A stretch of 19,144 nucleotides of DNA from a bacterium (lineage in GTDB: Bacteria; Desulfobacterota; GWC2-55-46), in the NCBI GenBank assembly GCA_004298725.1, contig SCQA01000081.1:1-19144 (forward strand). Reading direction: 5' to 3'. Positions 1 to 6,144 of the stretch are shown here, piece by piece. Each line of letters opens with the position of its first letter. Within the stretch, counting starts at the first letter, position 1. The notes beneath the pieces are model-generated. The model ran no database searches. It saw only the letters and a list, made by a program, of their open reading frames with translations, and was not told the origin of the DNA. Made by a program: the position numbers and the translations under genes.

Positions 1-260
1 TGGTTAATGCGCTCGGGGAACAAGACAGGGGCGTAAAACAGGCGCCGTTTATAGTGCTTATAGGCGCATCTATGCCGGCTGTGCTTGTGGAGGTCGGGTT
101 TATAAGCAACGCAAGCGATGAAAAACGGCTTTCTTCGCCAAAAGAACAAGGCCGCATCGCGGAAGCCATTGCCGACGGCGTGGTGAAATTTAAAAAGACT
201 CTCGCAAAGGAATATGAATTCATCGGGCTTAGGCAGGACGGCCAGAAGGCCGGTAAATAG
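1..260 (+). CDS. N-acetylmuramoyl-L-alanine amidase (Amidase_3), C-terminal part
   Basis: The reading frame is open from base 3, giving 85 residues cut by the window edge. It carries the end of an Amidase_3 (AmiC/CwlM-type) zinc amidase: S-MPAVLVEVGFISN, followed by a D/E-rich segment, an L, then a Q-x-x-IA-x-AI-x-x-GV-x-x-F helix. The Glu of VEVGF is the family's conserved catalytic glutamate. These enzymes cut the bond between N-acetylmuramic acid and L-alanine in peptidoglycan, usually in the periplasm. The N-terminal half, with any signal peptide or AMIN domain and the other zinc ligands, lies outside the window. The last 47 bases overlap the rph reading frame, and the tail after F-K-K-T-L is unlike the usual amidase end. 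Confidence 0.9.
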   Translation, partial: VNALGEQDRGVKQAPFIVLIGASMPAVLVEVGFISNASDEKRLSSPKEQGRIAEAIADGVVKFKKTLAKEYEFIGLRQDGQKAGK

Positions 261-960
261 GGCGCCTGATCAACTGCGTCCTGTTTCTTTCACGAGAGAT
301 TATCTTAAATTCGTGGAAGGCGCGGTTTTAATGGAAATGGGCGATACGCGCGTTATCTGCACCGCCACGGTGGAAGATAAGGTTCCGCCTTTTTTAAAGG
401 GCACGGGCAAGGGCTGGCTAACGGCGGAATACTCCATGCTTCCGAGGTCGTCCAAAAAGAGAATACCGCGGGACGCGTCAGTGGGGCGCGTGGGCGGCAG
501 GACGCATGAGATACAAAGGCTCATCGGCAGAAGCCTCCGCGCCGCTTTTGATTTGACGGCGCTTGGAGAGAGGACAATAACGGTTGACTGCGACGTGATA
601 CAGGCCGACGGCGGCACCCGCACGGCCTCCATAACCGGAGCGTACGTCGCCGTGGTTGACGCGCTTATGACGTTAAAGGCCGACGGAGCCATAATCGCGT
701 TGCCTGTCACTAATTCGGTCTCCGCCGTGAGCGTGGGTATAATTGACGGCTCTGTTTGCCTTGACCTTGATTACGAGGAAGATTCAAAGGCCGGGGTTGA
801 CATGAACGTTATAATGACAGGTTCCGGCAGGTTCGTGGAGGTGCAGGGCACGGCTGAAGGCGCGGCGTTTTCAAAAGAAGAGATGGACGCGCTTTTGAAG
901 TTCGCTGAAAAAGGGTGCGCCGAACTTTCGCTCCTGCAGGCCAGCGCGCTTGGCCGTTAA
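214..960 (+). CDS. rph: Ribonuclease PH
   Basis: RNase PH removes the last 3' nucleotides of tRNA precursors by phosphorolysis in the cytoplasm. The 248 residues carry the family's main blocks in order: DQLRPV, GDTRVICTATVEDKVP, FLKGTGKGWLTAEYSMLPRS, GRTHEIQRLIGRSLRA, DCDVIQADGGTRTASITGAYVA (phosphate-site Thr/Arg), LDLDYEEDS and DMNVIMT followed by VEVQGTAEG. The first in-frame start codon is ATG at 214, with AAAGGA just before it at very short spacing. This start adds about ten residues compared with the usual MRxxGR beginning; the position where Met is expected is an AGA Arg codon (244-246). The overlap with the amidase is 47 bases. Function is secure; the start is uncertain (see findings). 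Confidence 0.95.
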   Translation: MNSSGLGRTARRPVNRAPDQLRPVSFTRDYLKFVEGAVLMEMGDTRVICTATVEDKVPPFLKGTGKGWLTAEYSMLPRSSKKRIPRDASVGRVGGRTHEIQRLIGRSLRAAFDLTALGERTITVDCDVIQADGGTRTASITGAYVAVVDALMTLKADGAIIALPVTNSVSAVSVGIIDGSVCLDLDYEEDSKAGVDMNVIMTGSGRFVEVQGTAEGAAFSKEEMDALLKFAEKGCAELSLLQASALGR

Positions 961-1062
961 TTTTAGGCGTGGTGGTTTTGAATTTTGCAAGCCGGCTGTG
1001 TTTTTTCTTCCATCTTTTTTTTAAGCGGGACAAGGGGGATTATTCAATTGCGTACCGCCGCC

Positions 1063-1074
1063 GAAGGTACCTTC
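1063..1074. repeat. 12-bp perfect palindrome between rph and rdgB
   Basis: GAAGGTACCTTC reads the same on both strands, in the 173-base gap between rph and rdgB. The gap also has two T-runs (about 991-996 and 1013-1021) without a convincing terminator stem. The palindrome could be an operator or chance. Confidence 0.25.
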
Positions 1075-1093
1075 CTTTAGTCGCCTCTTTTAC

Positions 1094-1138
1094 ATGGAGA
1101 GGAAGCAGCATAAAAATATTATGGGGGTGTATTATTAA
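1094..1138 (+). other. Possible 14-codon leader ORF abutting rdgB
   Basis: ATG at 1094 opens a frame for MERKQHKNIMGVYY that stops at TAA 1136-1138. The stop shares base 1136 with the proposed ATT start of rdgB (1134-1136), an ATTAA junction like the TAATG junctions of coupled genes. No convincing Shine-Dalgarno precedes ATG 1094. It may be a coupling leader or chance. Confidence 0.25.
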
Positions 1139-1736
1139 GAAGATAATTTTGGCTACGAGGAATAAAGGTAAAATCGCCGAGATAAAGGCCATACTCGCGG
1201 ACGCGGGCGCCGAGTTTTTATCGCTTGACGACCTGCCTGATTTGCATATGCCGCAGGAAAAGGGCACGACATTCAAGATTAACGCGGTTATGAAGGCGCG
1301 TTTCATAGTGCTTAAAACGCGTATGCCCGTAATCGCTGACGACTCCGGCCTTGAGGTTGACTCTCTCGGCATGAGGCCGGGCATACATTCGGCGCGTTAC
1401 GCAGGGCCGTTTGCCGACGACAAAAAAAATATCGAAAAACTCCTTGAAGATATGAAGGCCAAGCCCGTTGGCAACAGGACGGCGCGGTTCAGGTGCGTCA
1501 TAGCTTACGCCGAGCCGGGCAAGGGCGAAATTGCTTTTGAAGGCGCGCTTACAGGCGAAATAGCAATGGCTCCGAAGGGAGAAAACGGCTTCGGTTACGA
1601 CCCTGTGTTTCTACTGCCTTCTGCCGGAAAAACGCTTGCCGAGCTTACGTTGGACGAGAAGAACGCCGTAAGCCACAGGGCGTTGGCGCTTAAGAAACTC
1701 AAAAAATGGTTTGATAATATGTGGAACGAGAATTAA
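1134..1736 (+). CDS. rdgB: XTP/dITP pyrophosphatase (Ham1/RdgB), likely AUU start
   Basis: This house-cleaning enzyme hydrolyses ITP, dITP and XTP to the monophosphates, keeping deaminated purines out of nucleic acids. The family motifs are complete: ILATRNKGKIAEI at the N terminus, DDSGLEVDSLGMRPGIHSARYAG with the catalytic Asp, a GENGFGYDPVF loop and SHRALALKKL near the end. Read from ATT 1134 the protein starts (M)KKIILATRNKGK, the classic start, and is 200 residues, a normal length. No ATG, GTG or TTG lies in frame nearby; the closest upstream ones would add a non-homologous leader running back towards or into rph. GGGGGTG at 1123-1129 is a plausible ribosome binding site with 4-base spacing to 1134; ATT 1131 is the alternative. 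Adjacency to rph is common in bacteria. Confidence 0.92.
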   Translation: MKKIILATRNKGKIAEIKAILADAGAEFLSLDDLPDLHMPQEKGTTFKINAVMKARFIVLKTRMPVIADDSGLEVDSLGMRPGIHSARYAGPFADDKKNIEKLLEDMKAKPVGNRTARFRCVIAYAEPGKGEIAFEGALTGEIAMAPKGENGFGYDPVFLLPSAGKTLAELTLDEKNAVSHRALALKKLKKWFDNMWNEN

Positions 1737-1765
1737 CCGCTTCAAAAACCGGGGACTATAGAGTG

Positions 1766-1779
1766 CGGCATTAATGCCG
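1766..1779. repeat. 14-bp perfect palindrome before the SPFH gene
   Basis: CGGCATTAATGCCG is a perfect palindrome lying 29 bases after the rdgB stop and 27 before the SPFH gene start. It is followed by TTTAAAAAG, which is too short a T-run for a strong intrinsic terminator. It may be a weak terminator for rdgB or a dimeric repressor site for the downstream pair. Confidence 0.35.
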
Positions 1780-1806
1780 TTTAAAAAGTCTTGAGGAGGT
1801 TTTGCA

Positions 1807-2925
1807 ATGGGCAGTAACAACGCGGTTTTTTTAGAGGTTTTAGAGTGGTTTGACGAAACCGGCAAAGAGATGGTTCACAGGATACCCGAGACAGGCTCCG
1901 GTGAGATAAAATACGGCGCACAGCTTACCGTAAGGGAGAGCCAGAGCGCCGTATTTTTTTATCAGGGAAGAGCGTTTGACGCGTTCGGCGCCGGGCGCCA
2001 CACGCTGAAGACTGCCAATATTCCGGTGCTTACCAAGGTTTTAAGCCTGCCATGGGGGCTTACAAGCCCTTTGCGCGCCGAGGTTTACTTTGTGAACATG
2101 AAGGTCTTTACGAACCTCAAGTGGGGCACAAGAGACCCTGTCGCGTTTAAAGATTCAAAACTCGGCCTAATACGGCTGAGGGCGTTCGGCATTTTCGATA
2201 TCCGGGTTATTCAGCCCGTTCTTTTTATCAATACCATAGTCGGCACGCAGGGCGTGTACTCTACTGAAGAAATAAGCGATTACCTCGGTAAAATCATAGT
2301 GTCGCGCTTTAACGATTTGCTTGGCGCGGAGCTTGACACCGTTATCAACCTGCCCGGGCGCTACGAAGTTATCTCGGATAAGCTTAAAAAGACCCTGCAA
2401 GAAGACTTGAGCCGCTACGGCCTCATGCTCTTTAACCTTTTCATTAATTCCATAACCCCTCCGCCTGAAGTTCAAAAGGCCATTGACGACAAAAGCAGAC
2501 TTGCCGTCTTTGACGACGTGAATAAGCTTCTGCAGATGAAGGCGGCCATGGCCATTGAGGAGGCAGGAAAGGCCGGAGGCAGGGCAGGGGGCGTTGCCGC
2601 GACCGGCATGGGGCTTATAATGCCGGCAATGCTGATGAATCTTTTTGCCAAGCCGCAAAACGGCGCGCCGCCGCCGTCCGTTGAGTGCCCGGGGTGCAAG
2701 CACGCCCTTCCGGCTCAGGCGGCGTTCTGCCCTTCGTGCGGCAGACAGATGCTTGTGTTTAACATATGCTCCAAATGCGGAGCCGAAACCCCGCCTGAGG
2801 CTAAATTCTGCCATATGTGCGGACAGAACACGGCGCAAAAACCTTCCCCGAGGGTATGCCTTAAATGCACCGCTGAAAACGTGACGGAGTCGGTATTTTG
2901 CAACAGGTGCGGTGAAAAGCTCTAA
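1807..2925 (+). CDS. SPFH-domain protein with three C-terminal zinc ribbons (YdjI-like)
   Basis: Start ATG 1807 follows a strong AGGAGG at 1794-1799. The 372-residue protein begins like the YdjI / 'virion core protein' SPFH family: VLEWFDETGKEMVHRIPE, then AQLTVRESQSAVFFYQGR and a band-7-type fold to about residue 230. A short helical segment and a Gly/Ala/Met-rich, mildly hydrophobic linker (about 250-290) follow. The tail holds three CxxC-CxxC ribbons: C294/297-C308/311, C321/324-C335/338 and C351/354-C365/368. In Bacillus the relative YdjI is encoded with PspA-like and zinc-ribbon membrane-stress proteins; a membrane-associated scaffold role is inferred by analogy. There is no signal peptide, so it is probably cytoplasmic or at the inner membrane face. 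Its last 14 bases overlap the next gene, suggesting translational coupling. Confidence 0.85.
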   Translation: MGSNNAVFLEVLEWFDETGKEMVHRIPETGSGEIKYGAQLTVRESQSAVFFYQGRAFDAFGAGRHTLKTANIPVLTKVLSLPWGLTSPLRAEVYFVNMKVFTNLKWGTRDPVAFKDSKLGLIRLRAFGIFDIRVIQPVLFINTIVGTQGVYSTEEISDYLGKIIVSRFNDLLGAELDTVINLPGRYEVISDKLKKTLQEDLSRYGLMLFNLFINSITPPPEVQKAIDDKSRLAVFDDVNKLLQMKAAMAIEEAGKAGGRAGGVAATGMGLIMPAMLMNLFAKPQNGAPPPSVECPGCKHALPAQAAFCPSCGRQMLVFNICSKCGAETPPEAKFCHMCGQNTAQKPSPRVCLKCTAENVTESVFCNRCGEKL

Positions 2926-4180
2926 TTCAAATAATTGGGCTATTGACTGCCAGTGCCCCCAGTGCGGCTCGCCGGCAGTTCTTGACGAGACGGACCGCAT
3001 ATTCACCTGCCCATACTGCCGCGTAAGGCTTTGCGTTACGACGCCTGATTTTTTCAGGTACGTTGTAGCCGCCCCGTTGTCAATAAAAAACCCGATATAT
3101 ATTCCGTACTGGCGCTTGAAAGGCGCTTTTTTTTCGTGTGTGCCATTTCAGGTGAACCACGCCATTGTTGATTCAACGCAGGTTGCGTACGCCTTGAAAG
3201 GCTTGCCCTTTACGCTGGGGCTTAGGCCGCAGGTTTTAAAGCTTTCTTTTGCATCCCCTGAACAGGGGCGCTTTGTTATGCCCGGCATTTCAAGCGCCGA
3301 GGCGCTTGAAATGATAGAGGCAACGAGAGAGCGTGTTGACAGCGCGGCGGACGTGTTTAGCAAAGGGCAAGTTAAGGCGAAATCAGCGGCAAAGCCGTTT
3401 TTCAAGACGTACACCGGCGAAGCCATGTCCGTTATTTACGCGCCGATGCGCCTTGAAGGAGGCATGTTATACGACGCCGTGCTTAATCGGCCGGTTACAC
3501 AGGCTGTTAGCGAAGAATTCCCGCCGCCGGTAACATTTGGCGCGCCTGTTTTTGTTCCAACGCTTTGCCCGAATTGCGGGCAAGACCTCTCCGGCGAGAA
3601 ACAGACGCTTGTTTTAATATGTAATAATTGCCAGAGCGCGTGGCAGGTTGATAAAGGCGCTTTGAGCGAGGTTGGTTACGCCGCGGCCCCTTGCGTCGAG
3701 GAGGCGGTCTATTTGCCGTTTTGGAAGATGAAGGTTCGTTTTGACGGCATTGCGCTCCGTTCATACGCCGACCTTGCGAGAACGGCCAATATACCGCGCG
3801 CCATAAGAACGGAATGGGAGGACGAGGAAAGCGTTTTTTGGTCTCCGGCCTTTAAAATAGCCCCTCAGCTTTTTTTGCGGCTCTCGGAGCAGGCAACGTT
3901 TTTAAAACCGCCTGTAATGCAGAGCGACAAGGCAGACATGAAACGCGCTTACCCCGTGACGCTTCCGTTAAGCGAAGGCGCGGAGTCAGTTAAAATGAGC
4001 CTTGCGGCCTTTGCGGCTAATAAAAAGGAGATTTTGCCGAGACTTGCAAGCGTTACAACTAACATGGAGTCGGCTCTTCTCGTGTACCTACCTTTTGTAA
4101 AGCGTTCCAACGACTTTGTTCACCCGGAGCTTGGTTTTGGTATCAATGCGAATTCTCTTACAACGGCGTTGAACCTCTGA
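2912..4180 (+). CDS. Uncharacterised protein with duplicated zinc-ribbon + YxPxW module
   Basis: Starts at GTG 2912 inside the end of the SPFH gene. The 422 residues have no signal peptide or clear membrane helix. Two halves repeat one plan. Half 1 has a ribbon C15/C18-C33/C36, then YIPYWRLK with Trp67. Half 2 has a ribbon C219/C222-C237/C240, then YLPFWKMK with Trp271. Within each half the spacings are identical: 14 residues between the CxxC pairs and 52 from the first Cys to the Trp. Each half also ends with a related Y-x-P motif (Y176-P178, Y392-P394). I do not recognise an enzyme. The ribbon followed by a YxPxW strand recalls zinc-ribbon proteins encoded beside YdjI-type SPFH proteins (such as Bacillus YdjG), but this is analogy. 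The overlap implies it works with the SPFH protein. Confidence 0.75.
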   Translation: MKSSNSNNWAIDCQCPQCGSPAVLDETDRIFTCPYCRVRLCVTTPDFFRYVVAAPLSIKNPIYIPYWRLKGAFFSCVPFQVNHAIVDSTQVAYALKGLPFTLGLRPQVLKLSFASPEQGRFVMPGISSAEALEMIEATRERVDSAADVFSKGQVKAKSAAKPFFKTYTGEAMSVIYAPMRLEGGMLYDAVLNRPVTQAVSEEFPPPVTFGAPVFVPTLCPNCGQDLSGEKQTLVLICNNCQSAWQVDKGALSEVGYAAAPCVEEAVYLPFWKMKVRFDGIALRSYADLARTANIPRAIRTEWEDEESVFWSPAFKIAPQLFLRLSEQATFLKPPVMQSDKADMKRAYPVTLPLSEGAESVKMSLAAFAANKKEILPRLASVTTNMESALLVYLPFVKRSNDFVHPELGFGINANSLTTALNL

Positions 4181-4233
4181 TTGTGACGATCTTTAACGTC
4201 CGAGTTTTTCTTAATAGTTTTTTTGGAATTTTA

Positions 4234-4260
4234 TTGACTCTGTCTGGAAAAGAGTATACA
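4234..4260 (+). promoter_or_regulatory. Likely promoter of the metal-efflux operon
   Basis: TTGACT (4234-4239) and TATACA (4255-4260) form a sigma-70-like pair with a 15-base spacer, shorter than the ideal 17. It lies in an AT-rich gap just upstream of the Cys-rich gene and is the only good candidate for the operon. The -10 overlaps the tandem decamer repeat described separately. Confidence 0.45.
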
Positions 4261-4269
4261 AGAGTAAAC
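4250..4269 (+). promoter_or_regulatory. Tandem decamer repeat over the -10 (candidate operator)
   Basis: AAGAGTATAC (4250-4259) is followed directly by AAGAGTAAAC (4260-4269), nine of ten bases identical. A 10-base period puts both copies on one face of the DNA helix. Overlap with the -10 and start region suits a repressor or activator site. No regulator gene is next to it in this window. Confidence 0.35.
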
Positions 4270-4280
4270 ATAGGTTGTCC

Positions 4281-4619
4281 ATGACCCGTACCGGTAAAAT
4301 CATAGGTCTTTTCCTCTTAATCCTCTTCACTATGCAGGTGACCGACCTTACGTGCGTTGGAGATGATTTGTCTTTGAATACCTTCGAATGCTGTGAAAAT
4401 CAGCTTATAAAAGCCGATTCAGGCAAGGGAAAAACCGCTTATTCCCTTGCGGGCATCCTTGACCAATGCCAGTGCCCGTGTCATCTCAGCTTCACGCAGA
4501 CGAAATCCGTTGAAGTAATCTCTTGCCAATCAATCGTAGTAGCTTCATTTTTTGCAGGCGACCAAACTCTTAAAAAAATATCCGCAGATATTTTTCAGCC
4601 GCCCAAAGTTCTTATCTAA
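4281..4619 (+). CDS. Small Cys-rich exported protein heading the metal-efflux operon
   Basis: Start ATG 4281 is chosen over TTG 4275 because AGG at 4272-4274 sits at usable spacing. The 112-residue product has a basic N terminus and a hydrophobic segment (residues 7-20), probably a signal peptide or anchor; there is no proper lipobox before C25. The rest contains Cys 25, 37, 38, 63, 65, 67 and 82 with His68, including ECCE and CQCPCH clusters. These are the kind of ligands that bind soft or borderline metals. I do not recognise a named family. Position at the head of a czcCBA-like operon suggests a periplasmic metal chaperone, buffer or sensor; this is inference. A 251-base gap full of hairpins separates it from czcC. 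Confidence 0.65.
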   Translation: MTRTGKIIGLFLLILFTMQVTDLTCVGDDLSLNTFECCENQLIKADSGKGKTAYSLAGILDQCQCPCHLSFTQTKSVEVISCQSIVVASFFAGDQTLKKISADIFQPPKVLI

Positions 4620-4632
4620 CACCCCGTTCTGA

Positions 4633-4668
4633 CAGGTTGCAGAAAAACTCAAAAATCAGGCAGGTTGC
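4633..4668 (+). repeat. Short direct repeat CAGGTTGC
   Basis: CAGGTTGC occurs at 4633-4640 and again at 4661-4668, each followed by an A-rich stretch. It borders the hairpin block on its left side. Confidence 0.35.
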
Positions 4669-4669
4669 T

Positions 4670-4773
4670 CAAAAAGTTACAGATGCAAGGCGTCGAAACG
4701 TGAGTAACGAGGCGTAGTTTACTCTACGCCGCAGTTACGAGCGACGAAGATAACGCCGCAGATGCGACTTTTG
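4670..4773. repeat. REP-like palindromic intergenic element
   Basis: An imperfect long palindrome. The outer arms AAAAGT (4672-4677) and ACTTTT (4767-4772) pair. CGTCG (4691-4695) pairs with CGACG (4742-4746), GTAAC (4704-4708) with GTTAC (4734-4738), and the central GGCGTAG/CTACGCC stem (4711-4717, 4724-4730) closes a 6-base loop. CAGATGC appears near both ends. This layout resembles dispersed extragenic elements of the form AGATGCAAGGCG...GCAGATG that I recall from many proteobacterial genomes. It is non-coding. Confidence 0.6.
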
Positions 4774-4787
4774 TTGACTTCGTCAAC
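4773..4787. repeat. Hairpin, 6-bp stem
   Basis: GTTGAC-TTC-GTCAAC, a perfect stem with a 3-base loop immediately after the REP-like element. There is no T-run after it, so it is not an intrinsic terminator. It could act as a processing or stability element in the operon mRNA. Confidence 0.45.
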
Positions 4788-4812
4788 TGGCAATGAATTT
4801 GTTTCTTGTATT

Positions 4813-4829
4813 GTTCGCCTTTGGCGAAC
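4813..4829. repeat. Hairpin, 7-bp stem
   Basis: GTTCGCC-TTT-GGCGAAC, a perfect 7-bp stem with a 3-base loop, 42 bases before the czcC start. There is no following T-run. It is the last of the hairpins between the Cys-rich gene and czcC. Confidence 0.5.
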
Positions 4830-4870
4830 TGCCCAGACAGCAACTTGCTAAAAAATAAGGGGGTTTGTCC

Positions 4871-6115
4871 TTGAAAGGGTCCATTCTGTCCATTTCGGTT
4901 ATTTTTTTGCTGGCCGTCTTTTTGACTCCATGCGGCGCGACTGCTGAGAAAAGGAAGGTTTTTACTCTGGATGAACTGCTGTCCATGTCGATTGACGCGA
5001 ACCCCTCGGCAACGGTTTATAAGGCTAACCTTGAGGCTATCAGAGGCGAAGCCGTCTCGGCAGTTGCCTATCCCAATCCTGAGGTTTCTTTTGAAGTTGG
5101 AGGAGGAAAATCCACTGATACAGGGGAGTCAAAAGGCGAGTACTCTCTCGGGGTAGGCCAGCCTCTTGAATGGCCGTCCAAGAGGTATTTCAGAAAAAGG
5201 GCCGCAAAAGCCTCGGTAGAAGCTTCTGAAAAGGAATTAGACGATCTTCGCCTTCAACTCAGAGCGGAGGTTAAAAGGGCGTTTTTCCGGCTTTTAAAAG
5301 ATAAAAGGATTCTGGAGACAGCCAAAGAGAATTCAAAGATAGCCGTTGAACTCTTAAAGACCGTCGAGCTTAAGGTTAGGGCTGGCGAGTCGCCAGAGTT
5401 TGAGCGTATAAAGGCAAGGGTGGAGGCGCTTCGCGCTGATAAGGAAGTTAAAAGGGCTGGAAATACCATTGCCGCCTCAAAGGCGATTTTGAACGGGCTT
5501 ACGGGAAATACACTGAAAGACGGTTTCGACGTGGAAGGGGTGTTTAAGGCCCATGAAAGGAAATATGATCTTCAGGCGCTCTTATCAAGCGCCATGGGAA
5601 AACATCCCCTGCTACTTAAGGCAAAAAAGGATGCCGAGGCAAAGGGCTACTCGCTTGATAAGGAGCGGGCGTCAGTTTTCCCGGATGTAACCGTGAAAGG
5701 TTTTTTTAACAGGGAGTTGGGCAGGGACGCATACGGAGTCGGTCTGTCCGTGCCCATTCCTTTCTGGTATCAGAGAAAAGGTGAGATTAAAACTGCTTCA
5801 GCCGAGAAGACGAAGGCAGAGGCTGAAGTCTACAGAATAAAGGTGGAACTGGTGAAGTCCGTGACCGAAGAGTACCAGAACTACGCAACGGCAATCGACC
5901 AGATAGAGGTTTTTGATAAGGGGCTTTTGAAAGAGGCTGATGAGGCGTTAAGGATAGCGGATTTCTCATACAGGCACGGTGAGTCAGCGCTTCTTGATTA
6001 CCTTGACGCACAGAGAGTATACAGGACGACCTTTGTAGAATATTACCAGTCGCTTTTTGAGCTTGAGTCGTCGTTGGCAACGCTTGAAAGAGCGGCAGGC
6101 GGCCTGCCGCAATAA
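4871..6115 (+). CDS. czcC: CzcC/CusC-like outer-membrane efflux channel (TolC family)
   Basis: Outer-membrane channel of a tripartite metal exporter. Start TTG 4871 is chosen because AAGGGGG (4857-4863) lies 7 bases upstream; the in-frame TTG at 4865 is too close. The 414-residue product has a signal peptide (about residues 1-25, ending GATA before EK), then FTLDELLSMSIDANPS, the usual beginning of mature TolC-family proteins. It contains two outer-membrane efflux repeats (about 30-220 and 235-414), PNPEVSFEVGGG and YSLGVGQPLEWPSKR strand segments and long heptad-type helices. The end FSYRHGESALLDYLDAQRVYR is characteristic of CzcC-type channels. Adaptor and pump genes follow in the standard C-B-A order, 29 and 34 bases apart. 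Confidence 0.9.
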   Translation: MKGSILSISVIFLLAVFLTPCGATAEKRKVFTLDELLSMSIDANPSATVYKANLEAIRGEAVSAVAYPNPEVSFEVGGGKSTDTGESKGEYSLGVGQPLEWPSKRYFRKRAAKASVEASEKELDDLRLQLRAEVKRAFFRLLKDKRILETAKENSKIAVELLKTVELKVRAGESPEFERIKARVEALRADKEVKRAGNTIAASKAILNGLTGNTLKDGFDVEGVFKAHERKYDLQALLSSAMGKHPLLLKAKKDAEAKGYSLDKERASVFPDVTVKGFFNRELGRDAYGVGLSVPIPFWYQRKGEIKTASAEKTKAEAEVYRIKVELVKSVTEEYQNYATAIDQIEVFDKGLLKEADEALRIADFSYRHGESALLDYLDAQRVYRTTFVEYYQSLFELESSLATLERAAGGLPQ

Positions 6116-6144
6116 AACAAATGAAGCAACGGAAGGAGACATTC

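Noticed and set aside
915..1133. Longer rdgB starting at GTG 915
   Set aside because: It would begin inside rph, and the added 73 residues are basic or hydrophobic and not part of the RdgB family.
2167..3006. 279-residue open frame on the - strand across the SPFH gene
   Set aside because: It is antisense to a clear SPFH/zinc-ribbon gene, with no motif and low-complexity Arg/His-rich content; it results from codon bias of the real gene.
4783..4986. 67-residue open frame on the - strand over the hairpin block and czcC start
   Set aside because: It crosses repeats and the czcC signal peptide region, with no start signals or domain.
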